DNA of 42,785 nt from Methanomicrobia archaeon (GTDB lineage: Archaea > Halobacteriota > Bog-38 > Methanoflorentales > Methanoflorentaceae). Location of the stretch: contig JACWML010000001.1 in NCBI GenBank assembly GCA_015661395.1, forward strand, positions 83,273 through 126,057. Reading direction: 5' to 3'. Position numbers and translations under genes: made by a program. Of the stretch, positions 8,398 through 16,620 are shown in pieces. Each line of letters begins with the position of its first letter. Position 1 is the first letter of the stretch. A model generated the notes under the pieces. That model saw only the letters and a program-made list of their open reading frames with translations. It searched no databases and was not told where the DNA came from.

Positions 8398-9561
8398 ATG
8401 ATTTATCTTGATCACGCCGCGACCACTCCGATGCGCCCTGAGATCCTCGAAGTGATGCGTCCATACTTTTTAGAGCGCTTCGGAAACCCCTCGAGCCTCC
8501 ACGCCTATGGGCTTGAGGCGCGCAAAGCAATCGAGGACGCGCGAGAACAGATAGCGCACGCGATTGGAGCGACCCCGCCAGAGATCGTTTTTACGTCAGG
8601 GGGAACTGAATCGGACAACATGGCTTTGCGTGGAGTACTACGCGCTCGAAGTGGCGAGAGCGACCATATCATCACCTCCGCGATCGAACATCCCGCGGTT
8701 CTCGAGACGTGCAAGTTTATTGAGCAACTTGGACACCAGGTGACCTACGTTCCTGTCGATGATGACGGCAGGATAAATCCCGGCGAAGTGGAAGAGGCGA
8801 TTCGGGACAACACGCGACTCATATCAATCATGCACGCTAACAACGAGATCGGCTCAATACAGCCCATAGCTGAGGTTGGAGCGATCGCAGCGTCACACGG
8901 CGTCTACATGCACACCGACGCCGTCCAGAGCGTCGGGAAGATTCCAGTGGACGTGACCGCTCTCAATGTGGACATGCTCTCTATTTCATCACACAAGATA
9001 TACGGACCGAAAGGGGTCGGATGCCTCTACCTTCGGAAGGGCACCAAACTGAAACCGCTCATTTTCGGTGGCGGCCACGAGCGCGGCCTCAGAAGCGGCA
9101 CCGAGAACGTTTCGGGTATTATTGGCTTTAGTGAGGCAATGCGACTGGCGACAGAAGATTTCGCGGACAATGTGCGCATACAAAGACTCAGAGATGAGCT
9201 CATCGACGCCGTACTGCGAGACATCCCCTACACTCGACTCAACGGTGGAAAGGAGTACCGCCTTCCGAACAATGCCAATTTCAGCTTCAGCTACATTGAG
9301 GGGGAGTCGCTTGTGCTCCGCTTGAGCGCAAAGGGGATTGCTGGATCGACTGGCTCCGCCTGCTCGTCAAAGAAGCTTGAACCATCGCACGTGCTGCTGG
9401 CGATCGGCCTGGACCCCGTTGATGCTCACGGCAGTCTGAGGCTCACCCTGGGGCGAGATACATCGGAAGCAGATGTTCAATACGTTAACGAAGTCCTTCC
9501 CGAAATCGTTGATCAGCTGCGACAGATGTCGCCTCTCTATGCGTACAGGGATGAAGGCTAA
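8398..9561 (+). CDS. nifS: cysteine desulfurase
   Basis: A PLP enzyme that takes sulfur from L-cysteine as an enzyme persulfide for Fe-S clusters or thiolated tRNA. It begins MIYLDHAATTPMRPEILEVM, has FTSGGTESDN, the aspartate motif HTDAVQSVGKIP, the PLP lysine in SISSHKIYGPKGVG, and the catalytic cysteine in GSTGSACSSKKLEPSH. At 387 residues and with a cysteine in the short NifS/IscS class active loop, it is complete. No iscU-like scaffold gene is adjacent, which is common in archaea. The nearby tRNA-Cys, TauE-like permease and ThiF-like E1 enzyme make a loose sulfur-related neighbourhood, but they are not one operon. The nifS versus iscS symbol is a choice of convention. Confidence 0.95.
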   Translation: MIYLDHAATTPMRPEILEVMRPYFLERFGNPSSLHAYGLEARKAIEDAREQIAHAIGATPPEIVFTSGGTESDNMALRGVLRARSGESDHIITSAIEHPAVLETCKFIEQLGHQVTYVPVDDDGRINPGEVEEAIRDNTRLISIMHANNEIGSIQPIAEVGAIAASHGVYMHTDAVQSVGKIPVDVTALNVDMLSISSHKIYGPKGVGCLYLRKGTKLKPLIFGGGHERGLRSGTENVSGIIGFSEAMRLATEDFADNVRIQRLRDELIDAVLRDIPYTRLNGGKEYRLPNNANFSFSYIEGESLVLRLSAKGIAGSTGSACSSKKLEPSHVLLAIGLDPVDAHGSLRLTLGRDTSEADVQYVNEVLPEIVDQLRQMSPLYAYRDEG

Positions 9562-9638
9562 GGGAAGCCCGAATAGTTACTGACAGAACCACCGGCTACG
9601 TTGCTTCGCCGGCGGCCTGCAACTCGTGTGGCCTGCAG

Positions 9639-10094
9639 TTGCACGTGGCACTGATAGGTCACGGCGCGAGTTGGCCTGTACCAGTTCTCTTTTTGCGATC
9701 GGTCGAGTTTCATCGTTTTTGGAAATTTATGGCCGTGGGCGCCGTGGGCGCTATTTTGAATTTAGCCGTATTATACGCGCTTACTGAACTCGGGGTCTTC
9801 TATCTGCTGTCGGGAGGTATAGCGACGGAAGCAGGTCTTTTGTCAAACTTCTTGTTGAACAGATCGTCCACATTCAGAGACAGAGGGACAAGCGGGCTTC
9901 GATACGCACTCGCGGCCCTGTACAGAGATCACGCCGTGCGGTTTGTCGGGATTGTAATCAACCGTCTGATTTTGTAGCTCTTGACGAGTTTATTCGGTTT
10001 CGACTATCTCACGTCGCAACTCATCGGAATAGGCGTCGCGATGGTGTGGAACTATAGCGGAAACCAGTGGCGGACCTGGGAACTAACGTTCTAA
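9639..10094 (+). pseudogene. GtrA-family membrane protein interrupted by in-frame TAG
   Basis: GtrA proteins are small four-helix membrane proteins that help translocate or handle polyprenyl-linked sugars. The frame reads FWKFMAVGAVGAILNLAVLY, LLSNFLLNRSSTFRD and then, after TAG at 9975-9977, continues in the same frame as LLTSLFGFDYLTSQLIGIGV and VWNYSGNQWRTW to TAA 10094. The part after the TAG is the expected fourth helix and the typical GtrA ending, so the two halves are one gene. The true start is uncertain; ATG 9729 (MAVGAVG) is an alternative. TAG ends many other genes here, so it is not globally recoded. Options are a nonsense mutation, pyrrolysine or readthrough, or a base error. Confidence 0.8.
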
Positions 10095-10105
10095 TCTTGT
10101 CAAGC

Positions 10106-10504
10106 TCACTCGGCTCGCCACGATGCTGGAGAGCTCTTGCTTTGATCGCCCTGCACGAACGCCTCGCGGACTATTGCTTTCACCTCGTCAAGAATCGCTA
10201 TAGCTTCTTCAGTCGATTGGACGCGGTGGACGTCAACCCGGCCATTTCTGTATAACGTGATGCCACATCCCCCGTGGAAGAAGCGCGCCACGCCGAGTTT
10301 TTCAGCGCATTTCCCCGTATCGCGCAGAATCCGACACAATATTTCCATTGAAAACGGCTTGTCGAACGTTCCTTCGACTAAGATGCCGCCTCCTTTGCAC
10401 GGCCTTACTGAACGTGCGTTGTACTTTTCTTCTGGCATAGCAGCCTTGGTGATGCGTTTCGGGTCGTTCTGTCTCCGATTTATGAACTCAAAGCTACTTA
10501 TCAC
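10106..10504 (-). CDS. conserved-looking protein of unknown function with RPCKGGG motif
   Basis: I do not recognise this protein. The likely core starts at ATG 10438 (MPEEKYNARSVRPCKGGGI); the longer GTG start at 10504 adds 22 less convincing residues. It is soluble, with three cysteines (PCKGGG, EILCRIL, FHGGCG) besides CAEK, and a pattern of alternating strands and helices ending in a charged helix. HGGCGITLYRNGRVDV looks like a conserved hairpin. Codon use resembles the neighbours and the frame is clean, so it is probably real. It ends 12 bases from the end of the interrupted gtrA gene, with which it converges. A role in redox or metal binding is possible but not shown. Confidence 0.7.
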   Translation of the reverse strand: MISSFEFINRRQNDPKRITKAAMPEEKYNARSVRPCKGGGILVEGTFDKPFSMEILCRILRDTGKCAEKLGVARFFHGGCGITLYRNGRVDVHRVQSTEEAIAILDEVKAIVREAFVQGDQSKSSPASWRAE

Positions 10505-10724
10505 GTTCGGAGAATGACCTGCCGTTATTTCGGCTCGTTGCGGTCTTTTGTCCGGCTCTTCGCCCTATTGGACGCACCTCGACGTAGCAAAAAAAGAGTC
10601 GCTTGGCGATGCTTTTCAGCATTCTCGTGGCTAATGATCGTAAAATGTGGGCACATATTGTCCTGATCGCAGCCGTTAAGTCAATTGTGTCACTACAATC
10701 GAGTGTCTACGTGCATCGGCTTGT

Positions 10725-10795
10725 GCCGACATGGCGGAACGGCTACGCAGCCGCCTGCAGAGCGGCTTATCCCGGTTCGATTCCGGGTGTCGGCT
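10725..10795 (+). tRNA. tRNA-Cys (GCA)
   Basis: The cloverleaf folds fully: acceptor GCCGACA with TGTCGGC, D stem GCG with CGC, anticodon stem GCCGC with GCGGC around loop CTGCAGA (anticodon GCA), four-base variable loop, and T arm CCCGG-TTCGATT-CCGGG. The discriminator is T73, as usual for cysteine tRNA. No intron is seen and CCA is not encoded. It stands alone about 220 bases downstream of the start of an unrelated gene, in a gap of about 470 bases that otherwise shows no gene. Confidence 0.97.
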
Positions 10796-10972
10796 TAGTG
10801 TATATATTTACTCTTCCGGGGGATAGTCGACGGTAGGTGGACAACGGGGCAGCACGGTACTGAGATTTGTTTTTAGATATTGCATCGTGCAGATAGTTAT
10901 GGCGCATTACGCTGTCCAACGTAATACTTTGTTGCTGGGCGAAGCTTCTGCTGCTTATGCAAGAGCGATCAG

Positions 10973-11806
10973 ATGGATCCACTAAGCCTGCTCATGATTT
11001 TCTTCGTTTCTGTGTTCGTCGGAGTGATCACCTCGATGCTTGGCATTGGAGAGGGAGTTCTTTTGGTTCCGTTTCTCACACTCGCGGCAGGCATCCCGAT
11101 ACAGATCGCAATTGCCACAAGCCTTGTCAGCACGATAGCCAACTCCAGCGCCGCGTCGATGACGTACGTCAAAGATTGCAGGTTAAATCTACGGCTTGGT
11201 CTGTGGTTTGCCATCACCGCGACCGCCGGCGCGATCATCGGAGCCCAAATAGCAGCGCAGATAAACCGAACGCTGCTAACTGAGATCTTCGCTGCGGCCC
11301 TCGTCGCGACGGCTGTCGTTATGTTTCTGCGACGCAAGGAAGCCGACGCTGTGCAATCTACCGGACTACGTGACGCGCAGTACGATCGATTCCAATTGGG
11401 CGGCAGCTATACTAACGCCATGGGTGAGCGCCTAATAACCTATCAGGTAAGAAACCCGCTCTTAGGGCTGCTAAGCGGATTCGTAGCGGGCAACGCATCA
11501 GGACTGTTAGGCATTGGAGGGGGAATCATAAACGTACCAGTTATGACGCTCGGCATGCGAGTTCCTATCAAGGTAGCGACTGGCACAAGCGCACTAATTA
11601 TCGGGCTGACGACCGCGGTCGGTGCGATTATCTACTATGCAAACGGGTTCGTGCAGCCACTGCTCGCCGCAATTGTGCTTGAAGCGGTCTTTTTGGGGGC
11701 CCTGATCGGGCCGCGTCTGCAGGGCAAGATTCGAAACGAAGCGCTAACTGCGAGCTTTGCTGTGGTATTAGTCATTTTGGCGTCGCTAATGCTATTGAGG
11801 TCATAA
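10973..11806 (+). CDS. TauE/SafE family membrane permease
   Basis: This family (formerly DUF81) moves sulfite, sulfonates or related anions across the membrane. The 277 residues contain two matching halves, each beginning with a hydrophobic segment and a glycine-rich loop: SMLGIGEGVLLVPFLTLAAGIPIQIAIATSL and GLLGIGGGIINVPVMTLGMRVPIKVATGTSA; these duplicated GIGGG...P...A..TS blocks define the family. About seven to eight helices are present. The start ATG 10973 (MDPLSLLMIFF) places a helix at once. A small membrane protein follows 20 bases later, as is common for this family. Given the sulfur genes nearby, sulfite or sulfonate export is a reasonable guess. Confidence 0.92.
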   Translation: MDPLSLLMIFFVSVFVGVITSMLGIGEGVLLVPFLTLAAGIPIQIAIATSLVSTIANSSAASMTYVKDCRLNLRLGLWFAITATAGAIIGAQIAAQINRTLLTEIFAAALVATAVVMFLRRKEADAVQSTGLRDAQYDRFQLGGSYTNAMGERLITYQVRNPLLGLLSGFVAGNASGLLGIGGGIINVPVMTLGMRVPIKVATGTSALIIGLTTAVGAIIYYANGFVQPLLAAIVLEAVFLGALIGPRLQGKIRNEALTASFAVVLVILASLMLLRS

Positions 11807-11824
11807 CATGAAAGAGGTGATACT

Positions 11825-12160
11825 ATCATTGGAGGAGAAGCTTCAGGTTTAGGCAGAACATTGGCGGTCTGTTCTGCCGTCAGCATTTCTGTGTGTCTGA
11901 TTGGCATTTTGCTTTTCGCTGCTAACCCGAGTTCAAATAGTGACACGGCGCTGCCTCTCAAAGACGCGCTGATGGGCCTCAAATCTCTTAGTGCGCCCAG
12001 TATCACCACTTTGGGAGTCCTACTAACAATAGTTTCTCCGTTGGTCTGGGTCAGCGTGGCACTCGTGAGTTTCGCAACGAAAAGGAGCTTACTGTACAGT
12101 TTCTTAAGCATCTTCGTCTTGTTTTTGATGCTGCTCAGCATAGCAATATCCTTTAAGTAG
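11825..12160 (+). CDS. small DUF1634-like membrane partner of TauE permease
   Basis: About 110 residues with three hydrophobic segments (VCSAVSISVCLIGILLFA, ITTLGVLLTIVSPLVWVSVA, SLLYSFLSIFVLFLMLLSIA), which is the shape and genome position of DUF1634 proteins that follow TauE/SafE genes. The usual start codons do not fit well: TTG 11861 would begin inside the first helix and has no ribosome site, while GAGGT at 11814-11818 is followed after six bases by ATC 11825 in the correct frame. I therefore place the start at ATC, as an inference; ATT 11828 or TTG 11861 are alternatives. Function is probably to assist the permease. Confidence 0.7.
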   Translation: MIGGEASGLGRTLAVCSAVSISVCLIGILLFAANPSSNSDTALPLKDALMGLKSLSAPSITTLGVLLTIVSPLVWVSVALVSFATKRSLLYSFLSIFVLFLMLLSIAISFK

Positions 12161-12390
12161 ACCGCAATTCAGTCGCACAGAGAATGAGAGCGCACGGGTC
12201 GAACAGAAGGCTCTGCACCAAGCCTGCCGAGGTCTCAACCCCTCGCAATAAAGGACGCAGCTCGCAAGCCCATGATTACGGTTCGATGCGTGGCTACCAG
12301 ACCACGCCGCGCAGGCAAGGCATTTCTAACCAACCTCGACCTAGCTCGCGCAGCAAAGCATTGGACTTAATCCTTGCGTTTGGGACAAAA
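12161..12390. other. gap before the E1 gene; no clear element
   Basis: A 230-base stretch whose plus frame is open into the E1 gene but codes for a basic, serine- and arginine-rich sequence without family similarity that I can see. I see no tRNA fold or strong hairpin. GGACTTAAT near 12363 is a weak TATA candidate. Confidence 0.4.
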
Positions 12391-13467
12391 ATGGCACCTA
12401 ACGATTGCCATAAGCTCGTCACCGCTAACTTCTCCGTAGTGAATGCCAGGCACGAGTATGCGCGCTATTCAAGACAACTGATTCTCCCCGAGATCGGGAC
12501 TGAGGGCCAGTCTGCACTGCAGAACAGCAGCGTTTCGGTAGTGGGATGCGGGGCCACCGGCTCGACAGTCCTCACCTTATTGGCGCGGGCAGGCGTCGGA
12601 GAGCTGACGGTCATTGACAGGGACTTCGTCGAGCTGACGAACCTGCAGCGACAGGTCTTGTTTGACGAGGGAGACCTCGACTTACCTAAAGCGCTCGCGG
12701 CTTCTGAGAAGGTGAGACGCGCAAACTCAGACATTGTCGTCCACGACATCATTAAGGATCTCAACCTCAACAATGCGGAAGACATCCTCGGACATCCGGA
12801 TGTGATCGTTGATGGCACCGACAATATGGAGACACGCTTTTTGGTGAATGATGTCTGCACCAAGCATGAGATCCCGTGGGTATACTGCGGAGCGGTCGGG
12901 ACTCACGGCATGGTGATGCCGATTATTCCTCGCACAACCCCTTGCCTACGCTGTTTCATCCCAAACATTCCGCCTCAGGGGGTTCTCCAAACGTGCGATC
13001 TGGCCGGGGTGCTCAACACCATACCCACCATCGTCGCATCAATTGCCACCACGGAAGCCATTAGGATCTTGTTGGGCAAAAAGGCGACCGCTACAAAACT
13101 TATCATATATGACGTCTGGGAGCAAACCCTGCAAAAGATGGACGTTATAAAGGACCCCTCCTGTCGATGCTGTGTCGAGTCGCAGTTTGAGTTCTTGGAC
13201 GCCAAAAAGGGCGATAAAATCACAACACTCTGTGGTCGCGATGCCGTTCAGATTACCCCAGCCCGAGAAGGCACCATCAAGTTAGCGGAGCTCGCCGGCA
13301 ATCTCAACCGGATCGGGCGGGTTAAGCATAACGAGTACACCCTGCTGTTCAAAGACCCTCATACCGACTTCGAGATGACCCTATTTCGTGACGGCCGCGC
13401 AATAATCAAGGGTACGCGCGATCCAGAGGCTGCCAAGAGCATTTACGCTCGATACGTTGCCAGGTAA
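12391..13467 (+). CDS. ThiF/MoeB/UbaA-like E1 adenylyltransferase
   Basis: Such enzymes adenylate the C-terminal glycine of a ubiquitin-like sulfur carrier (MoaD, ThiS or archaeal SAMP) for molybdopterin, thiolated tRNA or protein tagging. From ATG 12391, YARYSRQLILPEIGTEGQ starts the domain, with ATP loop VVGCGATGSTV, DFVELTNLQRQ, VDGTDNMETRFLVND and the catalytic-loop cysteine in LQTCDLAGVLNTIPT. Zinc pairs are CLRC and CRCC. The final ~80 residues (CGRDAVQITPAREGTIKLAELAGNL) form a small extra domain known from MoeB-like proteins without rhodanese. The frame stays open to 12184, but residues before ATG 12391 are basic and unlike the family, so I exclude them; GTG 12439 is another option. 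Confidence 0.9.
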   Translation: MAPNDCHKLVTANFSVVNARHEYARYSRQLILPEIGTEGQSALQNSSVSVVGCGATGSTVLTLLARAGVGELTVIDRDFVELTNLQRQVLFDEGDLDLPKALAASEKVRRANSDIVVHDIIKDLNLNNAEDILGHPDVIVDGTDNMETRFLVNDVCTKHEIPWVYCGAVGTHGMVMPIIPRTTPCLRCFIPNIPPQGVLQTCDLAGVLNTIPTIVASIATTEAIRILLGKKATATKLIIYDVWEQTLQKMDVIKDPSCRCCVESQFEFLDAKKGDKITTLCGRDAVQITPAREGTIKLAELAGNLNRIGRVKHNEYTLLFKDPHTDFEMTLFRDGRAIIKGTRDPEAAKSIYARYVAR

Positions 13468-13534
13468 GGACGATTGCTCTATGCGCTGGAGGGAACCCAC
13501 TGCGCTGTGCGCATTTCGCATTTTTCCGGGCTTA

Positions 13535-14491
13535 CTAGAAAGCCCCTTGTAACCCGCACTCGTAGTGTGGCGGCGCCGTATGCACCTCATTAATAAGCGA
13601 CGCGTCGAATATGTCCGTCTCGCTCATTCGCCTCGAGATGTATCCGAGCGCTTCAAGCGCATTCACGAACTTCATCGTCGATGAAACGTATTCCGGAGGC
13701 AAAGAAGCGCAGTACTTTGGAGAGATCTGATACGCTTCCGCCACAAAGGCTGCATCCACCACCCCTGTCGTTCGAGCAACGATGCGCGCGCATTTGCCCG
13801 GGTGATGTCTGATCATCTCACACGCAATCTCGTGAGCGACGAGAAACCTCCGGAGAAGATCCTCGTGACGAACCAAATCGTCTCGCATTGCCACAATTCC
13901 GTAGCTTGGGTTAAACGGCCATAATCGTGCGGGGGGCATTATCGTGTGCGCCCCATAGTACCTCCGAGCTGCTACGGCGAGCGCAGGCGTGCCTGCAGCC
14001 GCTGCTATTTCAGCTTCCACGAGCGCATCGGGAAGAAAATCCGCCCAAGCATAATTGTTCACATGCACATCCTCGATCTGATACTCTTTCAGCAATTCGT
14101 TGACAATAACATCGTGAATCGAGCCCCGTGGTGGACAGCCTATGGCTGTCCCTGAAAACTGGCCGAGGAACGCTGGCATGCTCCTGCACTGATCAACCGT
14201 TCTGACACCTTGTCCCGCGACCATCAAAGTTCCTTCAACGTGCCCTCCAGCGATGCATATGAGCCCAGTACCTTTGTCAACACCAATGATAGCCGGTGGA
14301 AGCCCGACGTAGCCGATGTCGAGGTGTCCATCGCGCATGGCATTCACAAGATCGGGACCCGAGGGGAAAAGTGTCCACTCGGCCTCCACGCCATTATTCT
14401 TCAGAAGGGCTGTACCCATGAGGAGGAACGAAGTATGGTACAGGGTGGGAAGATGCCCGATTCTCAGTGAGGGACGATTAGCTTCCTTCAT
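13535..14491 (-). CDS. NMT1/SsuA-like substrate-binding-fold protein without signal peptide
   Basis: The protein has the periplasmic-binding type II fold seen in nitrate, sulfonate and pyrimidine-precursor ABC transporters: RIGHLPTLYHTSFLL, LVNAMRDGHLDIGYVGLPPAIIG, GVRTVDQC, GTAIGCPPRGSIHDVIVNELL and DALVEAEIAAAAGTPALA. Unusually, the N-terminus MKEANRPSLRIGHLPTLYHT has no signal peptide or lipobox, so it is probably cytoplasmic. Its nine or so cysteines (CRS, GCPP, IACEM, GKCARI, YCASL, YECGL) are many for a secreted binding protein. Start ATG 14491 is chosen over TTG 14494. No permease gene is near; a soluble ABC ATPase, a GTPase and an Fe-S protein follow divergently. A cytosolic ligand or metal-complex carrier, or an enzyme of THI5-like fold, are both possible. 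Confidence 0.82.
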   Translation of the reverse strand: MKEANRPSLRIGHLPTLYHTSFLLMGTALLKNNGVEAEWTLFPSGPDLVNAMRDGHLDIGYVGLPPAIIGVDKGTGLICIAGGHVEGTLMVAGQGVRTVDQCRSMPAFLGQFSGTAIGCPPRGSIHDVIVNELLKEYQIEDVHVNNYAWADFLPDALVEAEIAAAAGTPALAVAARRYYGAHTIMPPARLWPFNPSYGIVAMRDDLVRHEDLLRRFLVAHEIACEMIRHHPGKCARIVARTTGVVDAAFVAEAYQISPKYCASLPPEYVSSTMKFVNALEALGYISRRMSETDIFDASLINEVHTAPPHYECGLQGAF

Positions 14492-14531
14492 CAAACCCGT
14501 CTCTGCTTTGCTTCATCCCATTTTCTAAGAC

Positions 14532-15001
14532 GTGCATGCTCACATTTACGCCTTTGGTCACAATCACTTGGAAATCAGCGGAACAATTGCGAAATTGTGG
14601 CGTCGAGCTATGAGAAGAGCATTGGATATCAAATCCAGCATGAACAACGAGACCAAGTTAGCCGAGCTGCTTTACGAAGAGAGGCTCGTCGGCGCTTTGA
14701 ATAGCCCATCGTCCGCTTTCGGCATTTTAGAAACAACAGATCCCACTCTATTCTCCGTGGAAAACGTTGGCGAAGCCACGCGAATCAATGGCAACTGATC
14801 CATGATAATAGTGAGCAAAACTACTTCGTCTTAGCGAGTGAGCAAACCAGATTTTCTTCCGCCGACCGCGTGCTGGTCACGAATGCCGATTATCTGGAAG
14901 AGGATACTCGAATTCCTGTGATTCTTGTCCCTTCCTACCATATTCCTTCATCAGAATGCCTTGAAACTGGCTTCGAAGCTAGTTTCGCATATCAGTTCTG
15001 A
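14532..15001 (+). other. possible degraded reading frame, unidentified
   Basis: An 88-codon frame (14532-14798, MHAHIYAFGHNHLEISG) ends in TGA, and a second open stretch in another frame covers about 14700-15001 (QLIHDNSEQNYFVLASEQT, then LVTNADYLEEDTRIPVI). Both have ordinary amino acid composition, so this may be a gene broken by a frame change, but I recognise neither part. A near-perfect 24-base palindrome closes the region at 14963-14986. Confidence 0.3.
14963..14986. repeat. 24-bp near-perfect palindrome followed by T-rich run
   Basis: GAAACTGGCTTC faces GAAGCTAGTTTC with only the fourth-from-centre pairs mismatched. A T-rich stretch (TTACTTTTTCTCC) follows about 16 bases later. It could end a plus-strand transcript or bind a dimeric protein ahead of the ABC ATPase gene. 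Confidence 0.5.
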
Positions 15002-15029
15002 TTACTTTTTCTCCTTAATAGGTTAAATC

Positions 15030-15045
15030 GTAATTCTTTTTATTA
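15030..15045 (+). promoter_or_regulatory. AT-rich promoter region of the ABC ATPase operon
   Basis: The stretch GTAATTCTTTTTATTAC, 65-80 bases before ATG 15109, is the AT-richest part of the gap and carries a TTTTTATTA box usable as an archaeal TATA element. The gap has no other visible promoter for the operon 15109-17235. Confidence 0.35.
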
Positions 15046-15108
15046 CTTAGAGGATAACTCTTTGCCTCTTTCGAAACTTATTTGTAGGCACCAGATGAAG
15101 AGTTTTGT

Positions 15109-15915
15109 ATGCACCGTGATCAGATGAGTGAAATCACCGTCCTCCCGGGAACCAACCGCAATGGCAAAAGAGAAGGGTTTGACCAAATAATCATCCGCCC
15201 GGGGGATACCCTCTCGATTGTGGGGCCAACCGGGTCTGGAAAATCGGCATTCATAAATGATATCGAGGTGCTGGCGCAGGCTGATACGGTTACGGGCCGG
15301 CGTATTCTCGTAAATGGCGTTCCTCCTTCTGACGAGATGGCTCGAGATCCGTCGAAAAAACCGATTGCACTTATCACGCAGAGCACGCGTGTGATTGCAG
15401 ATTTGGACGTGTCACGTTTTCTGGAGCTACACATCGAAGCGCGCAAGCAAACGCACATCAAAGACCTCATTGAAAACACGATTGCGCTAGCAAATGAGTT
15501 TACGGGGGAGCAGATTACCAGGGCCATGAGCATGACCGCTCTGTCAGGAGGGCAGACGCGTGCGCTTCTTATCGCAGATGCGATTCTCATCGGAAGGACC
15601 CCGATCTTACTCCTCGATGAAGTGGAGAACGCGGGTATCTTCAAGGAACGCGTCATTTCGTGCATAAAGGAGTGCAGGAAAACGGTCATCTTCGTGACAC
15701 ACGATCCCTATCTCGCCCTGAGCACGGACCGGCGAATTGTGATGAGCAATGGAGCTGTGGTCAAGGTGCTTGAACCTCGCGAACGAGAGAGGGCGACGAT
15801 TGCACGTGTTTCTGAGATCGATGATCTGCTCTGGGACCTCCGCGAGAGAATCAGATCTGGAGATTTAATCGGTGAAGAAGACGCAATAGACGAGGAGATA
15901 GGGGTACCCGCGTGA
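15109..15915 (+). CDS. stand-alone ABC-type ATPase
   Basis: The 268 residues carry every ABC nucleotide-binding motif: Walker A GPTGSGKSAFIND (about 39-51), Q-loop in LITQSTRV, signature LSGGQTRALLIADAI, Walker B ILLLDEVENAG and the switch histidine in VIFVTHDPYLAL. No transmembrane partner is encoded nearby, and the helical part between Q-loop and signature is short and charged. A C-terminal ~45-residue acidic tail (RERIRSGDLIGEEDAIDEEIG) is unusual. It overlaps the next gene by GTGA, so the ATPase and GTPase are made together. A cytosolic machine for cofactor or metal insertion, rather than transport, is my inference. Start ATG 15109; ATG 15124 is possible. Confidence 0.85.
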   Translation: MHRDQMSEITVLPGTNRNGKREGFDQIIIRPGDTLSIVGPTGSGKSAFINDIEVLAQADTVTGRRILVNGVPPSDEMARDPSKKPIALITQSTRVIADLDVSRFLELHIEARKQTHIKDLIENTIALANEFTGEQITRAMSMTALSGGQTRALLIADAILIGRTPILLLDEVENAGIFKERVISCIKECRKTVIFVTHDPYLALSTDRRIVMSNGAVVKVLEPRERERATIARVSEIDDLLWDLRERIRSGDLIGEEDAIDEEIGVPA

Positions 15916-16619
15916 AACTCGCCATAATCGCGGGACCCGCCAGCGTCGGGAAGACTGCGGTCGTTCGGCAGATCATCCGTGAATTTCGCGAGAGCAGCAA
16001 TCCGGCATATGTGAAAATCGACGTCGTTCGCGCGTTTGAAGACGAGGAACTCAGAGAAGAATTTGGGATTCCGACGCGCAAGGTGTACTCCGGTGACCTG
16101 TGCCCGGATCACGCGGGCATTATGGTGCTCCAAGACGCTATTTCGTGGGCGCAGAACGTAGGATCGGGCCTTCTCATCATCGAGAGCGCAGGCCTCTGTC
16201 TTAGATGCACCCCCTACACGACCCAGTCATTCGGTATCGCTGTTCTTTCAGCAGTCTCGGGAAGCAACTCACCTTTGAAAATGGCGCCGATGATTGCTCA
16301 GGCTGACATGGCCGTTGTCACGAAGACTGACCTCGTTTCCCAGGCCGAGAAGGAAGTTTTTCGCGAATACATTAAGGAGGTCGCCCCTTCAATCGACATT
16401 ATTGAAACCAATGCGACACAGGGCACGGGTATGCGGTATCTGATGAAAGCGCTCGCAGCATATCCTGATCTTAGCGACGCCGCGCAAATCGTCCTCCGCG
16501 GGTCACCTCCGCTTGGAGTCTGTACCATCTGCGTCGGGAAGAAGGAAATCGGATGGCAGCACCATTTTGGCGTGATACGGCCGCTCGAGGAGGCTGATAA
16601 TATTTATCGGGGTGACTAA
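15912..16619 (+). CDS. UreG/HypB/CobW-like GTPase
   Basis: A SIMIBI-class GTPase of the group that delivers nickel, cobalt or zinc to enzymes. Seen are the P-loop AGPASVGKTAVV (residues 7-18), switch region YVKIDVVRAFEDEEL, GDLCPDHAGIM, the metal-type motif ESAGLCLRCTPYT, and the guanine-specificity NKxD-like TKTDLV with NATQGTGM. The CLRC pair stands where UreG and HypB have cysteine or histidine metal ligands; CTICVG near the C-terminus adds two more cysteines. GTG 15912 overlaps the ATPase stop. It is followed at once by a 4Fe-4S protein. The trio suggests nucleotide-driven maturation of a metal centre; the metal is unknown. Confidence 0.87.
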   Translation: MKLAIIAGPASVGKTAVVRQIIREFRESSNPAYVKIDVVRAFEDEELREEFGIPTRKVYSGDLCPDHAGIMVLQDAISWAQNVGSGLLIIESAGLCLRCTPYTTQSFGIAVLSAVSGSNSPLKMAPMIAQADMAVVTKTDLVSQAEKEVFREYIKEVAPSIDIIETNATQGTGMRYLMKALAAYPDLSDAAQIVLRGSPPLGVCTICVGKKEIGWQHHFGVIRPLEEADNIYRGD

Positions 16620-16620
16620 G

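Noticed and set aside
12184-12390. Basic extension of the E1 enzyme frame
   Set aside because: No resemblance to the family; the conserved domain starts after ATG 12391.
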